From positions 1 through 64,000 of the forward strand of contig CAMPDV010000216.1 of NCBI GenBank assembly GCA_946699065.1: a DNA stretch of 64,000 nucleotides, written 5' to 3'. The DNA comes from Loxodes magnus (lineage: Eukaryota; Ciliophora; Karyorelictea; Loxodida; Loxodidae). A model generated the notes under the pieces. The model did no database searches, was not told the DNA's origin, and saw only the letters and a program-made list of their open reading frames with translations. The position numbers and the translations under genes were made by a program. This document shows positions 25,609 through 39,400 of the stretch, piece by piece (position 1 is the first letter of the stretch; each line of letters begins with the position of its first letter).

Positions 25609-25923
25609 ATAATTGAAAAGATGGTGGGAGCTGAGAATGACCTTCGTGACAACACTTTCTGGTTTTATGGCTAGGAACAAGTTCCTTTTCTGTCGCTGAG
25701 AAAGTCCCTGGTCAGAGTTATTTTCTGAAGGGAACGCTGTCTTTGAGATTATCCGCTCTTGGTAGGGCCTTGAAGCCTGGCTGCTCATAGCGATGGAGCT
25801 CCCTAGCAGCTGTGCCTGGAGCACAACAGGATATCCCCGTTATTCCATAAAAAGAGAGCGTCGGGTCGTGTAATCGGAAAGGAATTTCCGGTCCAAAAAC
25901 TTTTTTAGTTGAAATTAATTAAT
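25609..25923 (+). mobile_element. SINE-like element, copy 1 (14-bp target-site duplication)
   Basis: A GC-richer 315-bp island flanked by perfect 14-bp direct repeats TAAACTAAGGCTTT (25595-25608 and 25924-25937). It begins ATAATTGAAAAGATGGTGGG and ends TTTTTTAGTTGAAATTAATT. Near the 3' end is a hairpin, CGGAAA / TTTCCG with a GGAA loop. Copies at 47220-47520 and 53170-53480 (minus) are about 90% identical by eye but differ by small indels (for example around GAGAGCGTCGGGTCGTG), arguing against a conserved protein. No terminal inverted repeats. I could not match the head to tRNA, 5S or 7SL RNA, so the parental RNA is unknown. A standard-code ORF on its minus strand (25591-25824) is rejected. 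Confidence 0.85.
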
Positions 25924-25937
25924 TAAACTAAGGCTTT

Positions 25938-26317
25938 CTAATAGATTTGTGCATAAATTAAATTTAGTCAATAAATTCTTAAAATTATTAAAAATTTAGA
26001 CTTTAAATTGATTTGTTAAATCTTAATCAAATATTTCTAAATAAAAAGATGATGAAAATCTTGATATTAGATAACTAAATTAATTTAACAATTTAACAAT
26101 TCTAATAAAAGCAACGAATTTTATATAAACAGTTTAAGTTTCTGATCAAGTATATCTCTTTCATAAATTTTAAATTAAATTTAGATACTTTGTTTAAATA
26201 ATAAGTAGGTTAGAATAATCTTTATGTTTAAGAATTAAAAGCTTAATATAAAAAATTAAGTCTTTAAGATAAATAGAGTAATAAAATATCTTCTCATTAA
26301 AAAAAACTTTTATTAAA
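25938..26317. other. AT-rich spacer
   Basis: Between SINE copy 1 and the next retroelement tail motif. Nothing recognised. Confidence 0.5.
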
Positions 26318-26365
26318 TTGCGTGTAGCATCTCAATGGAGCGCAGCACTATGTAATAATTAGAAT
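26318..26365 (-). repeat. Dispersed 3'-terminal retroelement motif, copy 2
   Basis: On the minus strand: CATAGTGCTGCGCTCCATTG, then AGATGCTACACGCAATTTAA. Same order of blocks as the copies at 17990, 26428 and 54038, but here isolated, 110 bp from copy 3. It contains the TGA seen in most copies. Confidence 0.55.
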
Positions 26366-26427
26366 AGTGTGATTATATATCTCCTATTATTTTAAATTTA
26401 GTTAAATAAATAAATAAATGAAATTAT

Positions 26428-26475
26428 AGTGCGCGTAGCACTTCAATGGTGCGCAGCTCTTTAACAAAGATTTTT
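26428..26475 (-). repeat. Dispersed 3'-terminal retroelement motif, copy 3
   Basis: On the minus strand: TTAAAGAGCTGCGCACCATT, GAAGTGCTACGCGCACTATA, then ATTTC and an ATTTATTTATTTATTT tail. AGTGC GCGTA GCACT forms a perfect small hairpin on the given strand. The TTTA microsatellite tail is typical of some LINE/SINE 3' ends and supports minus-strand orientation. Confidence 0.65.
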
Positions 26476-26745
26476 AAAGTTAAAAAAATTCCTTGCTGAA
26501 GTCTTCCACAGTGCTAGCATTCTCTTGTGAATTTTTTCTTTATAGGGCTGCGATCGGAATGCTATCTTAAGAGACCTTAGTATCTGGCATCTTTCATCAT
26601 TAATTCTACTTGATGTCTCTTCGTTCTTGTCTTCTCTGCTCTTGGCTGGTTCTTCTACTATGGGGTATTTCCTGGTACCAGAGTTTAAGTCAGTTTCAGT
26701 TGGAGGATTGCTCCTCCCTATTTATTATATAATATTTCTGACACG
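26476..26745 (-). pseudogene. 3' part of a retroelement ORF
   Basis: A GC-richer minus-strand segment ending at tail motif copy 3. Read with UAR=Gln and UGA=Trp it gives REEQSSNWNWLKLWYQEIPH, then a basic RRTSQEQRRQERRDI stretch and SQDSIPIAALQRKNSQENAS. A single-base shift at a T-run near 26490 would bring it into the RAA(H/S) ending that other copies share. Too short to assign a domain; called retroelement from its position next to the tail motif. Confidence 0.45.
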
Positions 26746-29126
26746 AATCTTTTAACAAAAAATTCATAAAAAAATTCATAAAATTGAGTCAAAGGAAAAT
26801 TAAAATTTTGGAGAATCTCACGTAAAGTAATTCCCTCAAATCCATTAATGGTATCTTTATTTCTTAATATCAGATAAAAATAGTATTTAGCAACTATTTA
26901 AAGATAGAAGTAGAAAGTACGTTTACTTTCCAAGGAATTTATATTTTTTAAAAAGTAGGAATATCCTTAAAGTAAAAAACAATGTAAATTTTAGAATAAA
27001 ATGATCTAAAAAGAATTTATTTAAGATGAAATTCTTATAAATATTCTATTAAATTAAAATTATAGCAAAAAATAATCGATTTAATTTATTGAAGAATACT
27101 TTCAAATTTCGTGTAAGCAAACTATGATTAAGTTTAATACTTTATGAGAATAAATTAATTTAAATACATAAATTAATATATTTAAAAATAATTGAACTAT
27201 ATTTATATTAGTTAATATATAAATAAAGCAAAAGATAGAAAAATAAATCTATGAAAGAAAAAGATATATAACTTATAAATTGATTACTAAATAAAATTTA
27301 AAAATTGATAATAAAACATATAAAATAATTATTTTAGACAAAGCAATTTTAAATGAATAGATAAAAGAAAAATAATATACTGCAATAGTTTATTTAATAA
27401 ATTTTTATTAAGAGATAATTTTAAATGATTGAAGTTTAACAGTTTAATATTAGCTATTTCCTTTTTTAATATTAAAACGAATTTTATTTTATTTTTCATT
27501 TATTATTTATTAAAAAAGTAAGCCAATTATAGTAGTTATTTTAGTTGGAAATGTCAGAAATTTATTTAGTAGTCAATGTAAGAACAATCTTGATTATTTC
27601 AAAAACTCTTAGATAATAAATTTACAGGTAAGTTTATTAGAAAAATTCCATAAGAGATCATAGAAATGTATTTAAGACAAAATTATTGTTTATTTATACA
27701 TTTTTAAATAAGAAAAGTTAGAACTATAATAAAATATTTTTATAATTAATAAATTATTATATTTTTTATTTAAAAATGAGATAATATAAATTCTAAATCT
27801 AATTATATTTCTAAAATTACTAATTTTCTAGAATTATATTTTTTAAGATTTTGAATTATTCTAAACATTCAAAATATATTAAAAAAATATAGGAAATTTA
27901 ATTATGGATAGCTATTAATTATAAGGAAACTTTATTTTTTTCATTATTTTTGATAAAATTAAAGTATAAGCTTTCTACAGAAGCATTTAAGCTAAACTTT
28001 TAGCAATTCTTTTATAAAATAAATTAGATTTTAATTTATAGGACATAAAGATTTATTTCTAAAGCTTTTTTTTCATAGATTTTTTAAAACTTAGTTTAAA
28101 TAAGTTTTATTAATTAATTCTAAGCTTTACTTATGTCAACTTTTCAAAATCTTTTAAATCATCGAACTTAAACTTTTAATGATTAAATACTCAAATTTAA
28201 TAATATTTATTAGATTTGAATCATAGAGAAAAATATTTCATATCTTTAAACTTAAAAATATATTATAATAAACTTAATTCTGATTTAAGGACTTAGAATT
28301 AAATAATAATTATATAGCTAAGACTAAGAATAGATTTGTCTGCTTATGCTAAAATTTTAATTTTTATTGTTTTCTCTTAAAATTTAAGAATAAGAAAATA
28401 TTAAAAAAAGTAAAAAAACAAAGCTAAATAAGTAATAAAGATAAATAAAATGTTTCTATGTTTTAGCTTTAAATAAAATAAACCTAATCTTTATGTATAG
28501 AGTTAAGATAAATTGAAAGAAAATTATTATTAAACAAATATAATTTTATTCTAATAAAGTTAGATCTTACTAGTCTTTTAACTTTGAGATAAAATTAATT
28601 TAAGATTTAGAGTTTCTGAAGTTAGAAATTTTATTAATTTAATAAAATTATAAATGCAAAAAAAAAAGAATGAGATTAGTAATGAAGGAAATTAACCATA
28701 TCATATAGTTGTTTTAAAGAATAAACATATTAATTCAAAACATTAAGAAGAGCCAGTCCTATAGTTACTTATATGTATTAGAAAGATATAACCAACTATA
28801 TTATAAAATTTTTTAATCTCTTTTTTAGATTTTTAAGTTATTTCAATTTATATAATTTGGAAGTATTTTAAAATAATGATGTATTTAACTCTTGATTAAG
28901 ACTCTATTTAATATACAAGCTTATTAGATTAAATTATTTCTAAAATCTATTAAATATTAATGGTTTTGGTGCTTTTAGTAATTAATCTTTGTGCAATAAA
29001 TAATTTTATTTAAATTTAGGTTAATTATCTATTTACTAAGAAAACTACATTATAAATTTCCTATTTAATTATTTAAGTCTGCAAGTAATTTAGCTTTAAT
29101 TCTATATTTATATTAGTTCTTTTTGG
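26746..29126. other. AT-rich region, no gene recognised
   Basis: More than 2 kb of A/T-dominated sequence with scattered TGA on both strands. No motif, RNA gene or repeat was recognised. Hidden fast-evolving ORFs cannot be excluded, because two of the three standard stops are sense codons. Confidence 0.5.
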
Positions 29127-29948
29127 ATGCTAAGTTCAAATTAATTAGCTTCAATGATACGCAGAAATAACTCTACTTATTTAAAGAATAATAGATAAAA
29201 TAAGTTTTGCATAGAAGAAATTAAAGCACAAAAATGATTAGAATTAAAGAAAAGTAGATGACAGATATTCAAGAAGGAAAAGCTCTTAAATAAAAATTGA
29301 CTCTAAAATGAAGATGTTTAATTCTAATCGTATTAGCAACTAACTATATAATAAAGATTTGAGATTTCTCATTAAAAAATCTTAAATAATTTTATTTTCC
29401 GAGATTGACTAAAGAAATTTCAAAGGGGAAAGTATAAAAATTTTATGTAACTACATAACTCAAAGGATTGAATAGAAACTTATTTCTAAGAACATAAGAC
29501 CCAAGACTACCATTTGTTAACTAAAAATAAAAGCAAAGCATAAGAAAAATATTTTGAATTTAAAATTTGGTATAAATAAGATAAAAAAGTCATAATAAAT
29601 GTTCTTTAATTTGATTTTCAAGCTCAAAGATTGCTGGATTTATTGATGAGAGACTGCAAGCAGGTAAATCTTAAATTAAAACGTGAAAAAAACGATGTTT
29701 GCATAAAAAATCAAATATCTCTTAAGAAATTATATACTTTAAAAGAATAAAAATTGAAGAGTTATAAAATCTGAAATAATCAAACATTTTTATTTTACTA
29801 GGAAAAAAATGGAAAAAATTATAAAGAGTTATAACAAATTATAATCAGGTCATTTAATTAATAATACATGCATTGCTTTTAAGTTAAGCAAAATTTAATA
29901 AGAGCCTCTGAATTTAAATCAATCTAAGTTTATAGCAAAGGAACTTGA
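29127..29948 (+). CDS. Tentative ORF, helix-rich protein of unknown function
   Basis: One frame, ATG 29127 to TGA 29946-29948 (273 residues), needs no frameshift. It is rich in charged and aromatic residues (IEEIKAQKWLELKKSRWQIF, FRDWLRKFQRGKYKNF, DFQAQRLLDLLMRDCKQVNL). Six internal TGAs would be Trp, in contexts such as RDWLR and KDWIET. That number is close to what random AT-rich sequence of this length would give, so the TGAs are not evidence by themselves; the case rests on the mixed, hydrophilic composition compared with the flanks. No domain recognised. It ends 450 bp before the 37-bp satellite. Confidence 0.35.
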
Positions 29949-30400
29949 TAGAAATTTAATGTTTTAATTATTTTATTTTCCATATAAATATTTATTAGAT
30001 AAAAAATGAGATAAAGACATAAAGTATAAATTACATGTTTTTTTATTATTAATAAAAATTTTCGTTTAAAATATTTTTATCCTATATATTGTTTTTATTG
30101 GCTTTACTATTACTTACGATTTATTTTTTAAAGTTCATTTTTAATTTTTTTACACTTTTTTGTAAAAATATGTATATTTTTTTTAATTAAGATTGGTTTT
30201 ATTAAAATGTATTTAATTTATATTATTTGATTTAATGAAATATAATATAAAATTATAAATTCTTAACGTTTTTCATCAGTGTTTAACGGTTGAAATTATT
30301 CCCTATTTTCTTTATTTTAAAAGTGAATAAAAAAGAAAATATTTAATATATTAGAAAAAAAATTAATTTTAGATTAATAAAAGATATATTCAACAAAAAT
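29949..30400. other. AT-rich spacer before the 37-bp satellite
   Basis: T-rich then A-rich sequence. The last ~20 bp already resemble a degenerate satellite unit (TTATGTAAATTAAAGTATTT). No gene. Confidence 0.6.
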
Positions 30401-33400
30401 TTATGTAAATTAAAGTATTTAAATTTAAATTTAAGTTTACTCAAATTAAAAGTATTTAGATTTAAATTTAAGTTTACTCAAATTAAAAGTATTTAGATTT
30501 AAATTTAAGTTTACTCAAATTAAAAGTATTTAGATTTAAATTTAAGTTTACTCAAATTAAAAGTATTTAGATTTAAATTTAAGTTTATGCAAATTAAAAG
30601 TATTTAGATTTAAATTTAAGTTTATGCAAATTAAAAGTATTTAGATTTAAATTTAAGTTTATGCAAATTAAAAGTATTTAGATTTAAATTTAAGTTTACT
30701 CAAATTAAAAGTATTTAGATTTAAATTTAAGTTTACTCAAATTAAAAGTATTTAGATTTAAATTTAAGTTTACTCAAATTAAAAGTATTTAGATTTAAAT
30801 TTAAGTTTACTCAAATTAAAAGTATTTAGATTTAAATTTAAGTTTACTCAAATTAAAAGTATTTAGATTTAAATTTAAGTTTACTCAAATTAAAAGTATT
30901 TAGATTTAAATTTAAGTTTATGCAAATTAAAAGTATTTAGATTTAAATTTAAGTTTATGCAAATTAAAAGTATTTAGATTTAAATTTAAGTTTATGCAAA
31001 TTAAAAGTATTTAGATTTAAATTTAAGTTTACTCAAATTAAAAGTATTTAGATTTAAATTTAAGTTTACTCAAATTAAAAGTATTTAGATTTAAATTTAA
31101 GTTTACTCAAATTAAAAGTATTTAGATTTAAATTTAAGTTTATGCAAATTAAAAGTATTTAGATTTAAATTTAAGTTTACTCAAATTAAAAGTATTTAGA
31201 TTTAAATTTAAGTTTATGCAAATTAAAAGTATTTAGATTTAAATTTAAGTTTACTCAAATTAAAAGTATTTAGATTTAAATTTAAGTTTACTCAAATTAA
31301 AAGTATTTAGATTTAAATTTAAGTTTACTCAAATTAAAAGTATTTAGATTTAAATTTAAGTTTATGCAAATTAAAAGTATTTAGATTTAAATTTAAGTTT
31401 ACTCAAATTAAAAGTATTTAGATTTAAATTTAAGTTTATGCAAATTAAAAGTATTTAGATTTAAATTTAAGTTTACTCAAATTAAAAGTATTTAGATTTA
31501 AATTTAAGTTTACTCAAATTAAAAGTATTTAGATTTAAATTTAAGTTTACTCAAATTAAAAGTATTTAGATTTAAATTTAAGTTAACTCAAATTAAAAGT
31601 ATTTAGATTTAAATTTAAGTTTATGCAAATTAAAAGTATTTAGATTTAAATTTAAGTTTACTCAAATTAAAAGTATTTAGATTTAAATTTAAGCTTACTC
31701 AAATTAAAAGTATTTAGATTTAAATTTAAGTTTATGCAAATTAAAAGTATTTAGATTTTAAATTTAAGTTTATGCAAATTAAAAGTATTTAGATTTAAAT
31801 TTAAGTTTATGCAAATTAAAAGTATTTAGATTTAAATTTAAGTTTATGCAAATTAAAAGTATTTAGATTTAAATTTAAGTTTATGCAAATTAAAAGTATT
31901 TAGATTTAAATTTAAGTTTACTCAAATTAAAAGTATTTAGATTTAAATTTAAGTTTACTCAAATTAAAAGTATTTAGATTTAAATTTAAGTTTACTCAAA
32001 TTAAAAGTATTTAGATTTAAATTTAAGTTTATGCAAATTAAAAGTATTTAGATTTAAATTTAAGTTTATGCAAATTAAAAGTATTTAGATTTAAATTTAA
32101 GTTTATGCAAATTAAAAGTATTTAGATTTAAATTTAAGTTTACTCAAATTAAAAGTATTTAGATTTAAATTTAAGTTTACTCAAATTAAAAGTATTTAGA
32201 TTTAAATTTAAGTTTACTCAAATTAAAAGTATTTAGATTTAAATTTAAGTTTACTCAAATTAAAAGTATTTAGATTTAAATTTAAGTTTACTCAAATTAA
32301 AAGTATTTAGATTTAAATTTAAGTTTACTCAAATTAAAAGTATTTAGATTTAAATTTAAGTTTATGCAAATTAAAAGTATTTAGATTTAAATTTAAGTTT
32401 ATGCAAATTAAAAGTATTTAGATTTAAATTTAAGTTTACTCAAATTAAAAGTATTTAGATTTAAATTTAAGTTTACTCAAATTAAAAGTATTTAGATTTA
32501 AATTTAAGTTTACTCAAATTAAAAGTATTTAGATTATGCAAATTAAAAGTATTTAGATTTAAATTTAAGTTTACTCAAATTAAAAGTATTTAGATTTAAA
32601 TTTAAGTTTACTCAAATTAAAAGTATTTAGATTTAAATTTAAGTTTACTCAAATTAAAAGTATTTAGATTTAAATTTAAGTTTATGCAAATTAAAAGTAT
32701 TTAGATTTAAATTTAAGTTTACTCAAATTAAAAGTATTTAGATTTAAATTTAAGTTTATGCAAATTAAAAGTATTTAGATTTAAATTTAAGTTTTCAAAT
32801 TAAAAGTATTTAGATTTAAATTTAAGTTTACTCAAATTAAAAGTATTTAGATTTAAATTTAAGTTTACTCAAATTAAAAGTATTTAGATTTAAATTTAAG
32901 TTAACTCAAATTAAAAGTATTTAGATTTAAATTTAAGTTTATGCAAATTAAAAGTATTTAGATTTAAATTTAAGTTTACTCAAATTAAAAGTATTTAGAT
33001 TTAAATTTAAGTTTATGCAAATTAAAAGTATTAAGTTTACTCAAATTAAAAGTATTTAGATTTAAATTTAAGTTTATGCAAATTAAAAGTATTTAGATTT
33101 AAATTTAAGTTTACTCAAATTAAAAGTATTTAGATTTAAATTTAAGTTTACTCAAATTAAAAGTATTTAGATTTAAATTTAAGTTTACTCAAATTAAAAG
33201 TATTTAGATTTAAATTTAAGTTTACTCAAATTAAAAGTATTTAGATTTAAATTTAAGTTTACTCAAATTAAAAGTATTTAGATTTAAATTTAAGCTTACT
33301 CAAATTAAAAGTATTTAGATTTAAATTTAAGTTTATGCAAATTAAAAGTATTTAGATTTAAATTTAAGTTTATGCAAATTAAAAGTATTTAGATTTAAAT

Positions 33401-36400
33401 TTAAGTTTATGCAAATTAAAAGTATTTAGATTTAAATTTAAGTTTATGCAAATTAAAAGTATTTAGATTTAAATTTAAGTTTATGCAAATTAAAAGTATT
33501 TAGATTTTAAATTTAAGTTTATGCAAATTAAAAGTATTTAGATTTAAATTTAAGTTTATGCAAATTAAAAGTATTTAGATTTAAATTTAAGTTTATGCAA
33601 ATTAAAAGTATTTAGATTTAAATTTAAGTTTATGCAAATTAAAAGTATTTAGATTTAAATTTAAGTTTACTCAAATTAAAAGTATTTAGATTTAAATTTA
33701 AGTTTATGCAAATTAAAAGTATTTAGATTTAAATTTAAGTTTACTCAAATTAAAAGTATTTAGATTTAAATTTAAGTTTATGCAAATTAAAAGTATTTAG
33801 ATTTAAATTTAAGTTTATGCAAATTAAAAGTATTTAGATTTAAATTTAAGTTTACTCAAATTAAAAGTATTTAGATTTAAATTTAAGTTTATGCAAATTA
33901 AAAGTATTTAGATTTAAATTTAAGTTTACTCAAATTAAAAGTATTTAGATTTAAATTTAAGTTTATGCAAATTAAAAGTATTTAGATTTAAATTTAAGTT
34001 TATGCAAATTAAAAGTATTTAGATTTAAATTTAAGTTTATGCAAATTAAAAGTATTTAGATTTTAAATTTAAGTTTATGCAAATTAAAAGTATTTAGATT
34101 TAAATTTAAGCTTACTCAAATTAAAAGTATTTAGATTTAAATTTAAGTTTATGCAAATTAAAAGTATTTAGATTTAAATTTAAGTTTACTCAAATTAAAA
34201 GTATTTAGATTTAAATTTAAGTTTATGCAAATTAAAAGTATTTAGATTTAAATTTAAGTTTACTCAAATTAAAAGTATTTAGATTTAAATTTAAGTTTAT
34301 GCAAATTAAAAGTATTTAGATTTAAATTTAAGTTTATGCAAATTAAAAGTATTTAGATTTAAATTTAAGTTTACTCAAATTAAAAGTATTTAGATTTAAA
34401 TTTAAGTTTATGCAAATTAAAAGTATTTAGATTTAAATTTAAGTTTACTCAAATTAAAAGTATTTAGATTTAAATTTAAGTTTATGCAAATTAAAAGTAT
34501 TTAGATTTAAATTTAAGTCAAATTAAAAGTATTTAGATTTAAATTTAAGTTTACTCAAATTAAGAGTATTTAGATTTAAATTTAAGTTTATGCAAATTAA
34601 AAGTATTTAGATTTAAATTTAAGTTTACTCAAATTAAAAGTATTTAGATTTAAATTTAAGTTTATGCAAATTAAAAGTATTTAGATTTAAATTTAAGTTT
34701 ACTCAAATTAAGAGTATTTAGATTTAAATTTAAGTTTATGCAAATTAAAAGTATTTAGATTTAAATTTAAGTTTACTCAAATTAAAAGTATTTAGATTTA
34801 AATTTAAGTTTATGCAAATTAAAAGTATTTAGATTTAAATTTAAGTTTATGCAAATTAAAAGTATTTAGATTTAAATTTAAGTTTACTCAAATTAAAAGT
34901 ATTTAGATTATGCAAATTTATTTAGATTTATAAGCAAATTAAAAAAGTAGTTTAGATTTAAATTTAAATTTAAGTTTACTCAAATTAAAAGTATTTAGAT
35001 TTAAATTTAAGTTTATGCAAATTAAAAGTATTTAGATTTAAATTTAAGTTTATGCAAATTAAAAGTATTTAGATTTAAATTTAAGTTTATGCAAATTAAA
35101 AGTATTTAGATTTTAAATTTAAGTTTATGCAAATTAAAAGTATTTAGATTTAAATTTAAGCTTACTCAAATTAAAAGTATTTAGATTTAAATTTAAGTTT
35201 ATGCAAATTAAAAGTATTTAGATTTAAATTTAAGTTTACTCAAATTAAAAGTATTTAGATTTAAATTTAAGTTTACTCAAATTAAGAGTATTTAGATTTA
35301 AATTTAAGTTTATGCAAATTAAAAGTATTTAGATTTAAATTTAAGTTTACTCAAATTAAAAGTATTTAGATTTAAATTTAAGTTTATGCAAATTAAAAGT
35401 ATTTAGATTTAAATTTAAGTTTACTCAAATTAAGAGTATTTAGATTTAAATTTAAGTTTACTCAAATTAAAAGTATTTAGATTTAAATTTAAGTTTATGC
35501 AAATTAAAAGTATTTAGATTTAAATTTAAGTTTACTCAAATTAAAAGTATTTAGATTTAAATTTAAGTTTATGCAAATTAAAAGTATTTAGATTTAAATT
35601 TAAGTTTATGCAAATTAAAAGTATTTAGATTTAAATTTAAGTTTATGCAAATTAAAAGTATTTAGATTTAAATTTAAGTTTATGCAAATTAAAAGTATTT
35701 AGATTTAAATTTAAGTTTACTCAAATTAAAAGTATTTAGATTTAAATTTAAGTTTATGCAAATTAAAAGTATTTAGATTTAAATTTAAGTTTATGCAAAT
35801 TAAAAGTATTTAGATTTAAATTTAAGTTTATGCAAATTAAAAGTATTTAGATTTAAATTTAAGTTTACTCAAATTAAAAGTATTTAGATTTAAATTTAAG
35901 TTTACTCAAATTAAAAGTATTTAGATTTAAATTTAAGTTTATGCAAATTAAAAGTATTTAGATTTAAATTTAAGTTTACTCAAATTAAAAGTATTTAGAT
36001 TTAAATTTAAGTTTATGCAAATTAAAAGTATTTAGATTTAAATTTAAGTTTACTCAAATTAAAAGTATTTAGATTTAAATTTAAGTTTACTCAAATTAAA
36101 AGTATTTAGATTTAAATTTAAGTTTACTCAAATTAAAAGTATTTAGATTTAAATTTAAGTTTATGCAAATTAAAAGTATTTAGATTTAAATTTAAGTTTA
36201 CTCAAATTAAAAGTATTTAGATTTAAATTTAAGTTTATGCAAATTAAAAGTATTTAGATTTAAATTTAAGTTTATGCAAATTAAAAGTATTTAGATTTAA
36301 ATTTAAGTTTATGCAAATTAAAAGTATTTAGATTTAAATTTAAGTTTACTCAAATTAAAAGTATTTAGATTTAAATTTAAGTTTATGCAAATTAAAAGTA

Positions 36401-39400
36401 TTTAGATTTAAATTTAAGTTTACTCAAATTAAAAGTATTTAGATTTAAATTTAAGTTTATGCAAATTAAAAGTATTTAGATTTAAATTTAAGTTTACTCA
36501 AATTAAAAGTATTTAGATTTAAATTTAAGTTTATGCAAATTAAAAGTATTTAGATTTAAATTTAAGTTTATGCAAATTAAAAGTATTTAGATTTAAATTT
36601 AAGTTTATGCAAATTAAAAGTATTTAGATTTTAAATTTAAGTTTATGCAAATTAAAAGTATTTAGATTTAAATTTAAGCTTACTCAAATTAAAAGTATTT
36701 AGATTTAAATTTAAGTTTATGCAAATTAAAAGTATTTAGATTTAAATTTAAGTTTACTCAAATTAAAAGTATTTAGATTTAAATTTAAGTTTACTCAAAT
36801 TAAGAGTATTTAGATTTAAATTTAAGTTTATGCAAATTAAAAGTATTTAGATTTAAATTTAAGTTTACTCAAATTAAAAGTATTTAGATTTAAATTTAAG
36901 TTTATGCAAATTAAAAGTATTTAGATTTAAATTTAAGTTTACTCAAATTAAGAGTATTTAGATTTAAATTTAAGTTTACTCAAATTAAAAGTATTTAGAT
37001 TTAAATTTAAGTTTATGCAAATTAAAAGTATTTAGATTTAAATTTAAGTTTACTCAAATTAAAAGTATTTAGATTTAAATTTAAGTTTATGCAAATTAAA
37101 AGTATTTAGATTTAAATTTAAGTTTATGCAAATTAAAAGTATTTAGATTTAAATTTAAGTTTATGCAAATTAAAAGTATTTAGATTTAAATTTAAGTTTA
37201 TGCAAATTAAAAGTATTTAGATTTAAATTTAAGTTTACTCAAATTAAAAGTATTTAGATTTAAATTTAAGTTTATGCAAATTAAAAGTATTTAGATTTAA
37301 ATTTAAGTTTATGCAAATTAAAAGTATTTAGATTTAAATTTAAGTTTATGCAAATTAAAAGTATTTAGATTTAAATTTAAGTTTACTCAAATTAAAAGTA
37401 TTTAGATTTAAATTTAAGTTTACTCAAATTAAAAGTATTTAGATTTAAATTTAAGTTTATGCAAATTAAAAGTATTTAGATTTAAATTTAAGTTTACTCA
37501 AATTAAAAGTATTTAGATTTAAATTTAAGTTTATGCAAATTAAAAGTATTTAGATTTAAATTTAAGTTTACTCAAATTAAAAGTATTTAGATTTAAATTT
37601 AAGTTTACTCAAATTAAAAGTATTTAGATTTAAATTTAAGTTTACTCAAATTAAAAGTATTTAGATTTAAATTTAAGTTTATGCAAATTAAAAGTATTTA
37701 GATTTAAATTTAAGTTTACTCAAATTAAAAGTATTTAGATTTAAATTTAAGTTTATGCAAATTAAAAGTATTTAGATTTAAATTTAAGTTTATGCAAATT
37801 AAAAGTATTTAGATTTAAATTTAAGTTTACTCAAATTAAAAGTATTTAGATTTAAATTTAAGTTTACTCAAATTAAAAGTATTTAGATTTAAATTTAAGT
37901 TTATGCAAATTAAAAGTATTTAGATTTAAATTTAAGTTTATGCAAATTAAAAGTATTTAGATTTAAATTTAAGTTTACTCAAATTAAAAGTATTTAGATT
38001 TAAATTTAAGTTTACTCAAATTAAAAGTATTTAGATTTTAAATTTAAGTTTATGCAAATATGCAAATTAAAAGTATTTAGATTTAAATTTAAGTTTATAA
38101 AAGTATTTAGATTTAAATTTAAGTTTTTGCAAATTAAAAGTATTTAGATTTAAATTTAAGTTTACTCAAATTAAAAGTATTTAGATTTAAATTTAAGTTT
38201 ATGCAAATTAAAAGTATTTAGATTTAAATTTAAGTTTACTCAAATTAAAAGTATTTAGATTTAAATTTAAGTTTACTCAAATTAAAAGTATTTAGATTTA
38301 AATTTAAGTTTATGCAAATTAAAAGTATTTAGATTTAAATTTAAGTTTACTCAAATTAAAAGTATTTAGATTTAAATTTAAGTTTACTCAAATTAAAAGT
38401 ATTTAGATTTAAATTTAAGTTTATGCAAATTAAAAGTATTTAGATTTAAATTTAAGTTTACTCAAATTAAAAGTATTTAGATTTAAATTTAAGTTTATGC
38501 AAATTAAAAGTATTTAGATTTAAATTTAAGTTTACTCAAATTAAAAGTATTTAGATTTAAATTTAAGTTTACTCAAATTAAAAGTATTTAGATTTTAAAT
38601 TTAAGTTTATGCAAATTAAAAGTATTTAGATTTAAATTTAAGTTTTTGCAAATTAAAAGTATTTAGATTTAAATTTAAGTTTACTCAAATTAAAAGTATT
38701 TAGATTTAAATTTAAGTTTATGCAAATTAAAAGTATTTAGATTTAAATTTAAGTTTACTCAAATTAAAAGTATTTAGATTTAAATTTAAGTTTACTCAAA
38801 TTAAAAGTATTTAGATTTAAATTTAAGTTTATGCAAATTAAAAGTATTTAGATTTAAATTTAAGTTTACTCAAATTAAAAGTATTTAGATTTAAATTTAA
38901 GTTTACTCAAATTAAAAGTATTTAGATTTAAATTTAAGTTTATGCAAATTAAAAGTATTTAGATTTAAATTTAAGTTTACTCAAATTAAAAGTATTTAGA
39001 TTTAAATTTAAGTTTACTCAAATTAAAAGTATTTAGATTTAAATTTAAGCAAATTAAAAGTATTTAGATTTAAATTTAAGTTTACTCAAATTAAAAGTAT
39101 TTAGATTTAAATTTAAGTTTATGCAAATTAAAAGTATTTAGATTTAAATTTAAGTTTACTCAAATTAAAAGTATTTAGATTTAAATTTAAGTTTACTCAA
39201 ATTAAAAGTATTTAGATTTAAATTTAAGTTTATGCAAATTAAAAGTATTTAGATTTAAATTTAAGTTTATTTAAGCAAATTAAAAGTATTTAGATTTAAA
39301 TTTAAGTTTACTCAAATTAAATTTAGTATTTAGATTTAAATTTAGATTTAAATTTAAGTTTACTCAAATTAAAAGTATTTAGATTTAAATTTAAGTTTAT

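Noticed and set aside
25591..25824. 77-residue minus-strand ORF in SINE copy 1
   Set aside because: Other copies break the frame with indels. The element also shows SINE-type insertion and no coding conservation.
25609..25923. SINE body as a plus-strand protein (starting MVGAENDLRDNTF)
   Set aside because: It reads open under table 27, but indels between copies are not multiples of three and disrupt every frame.
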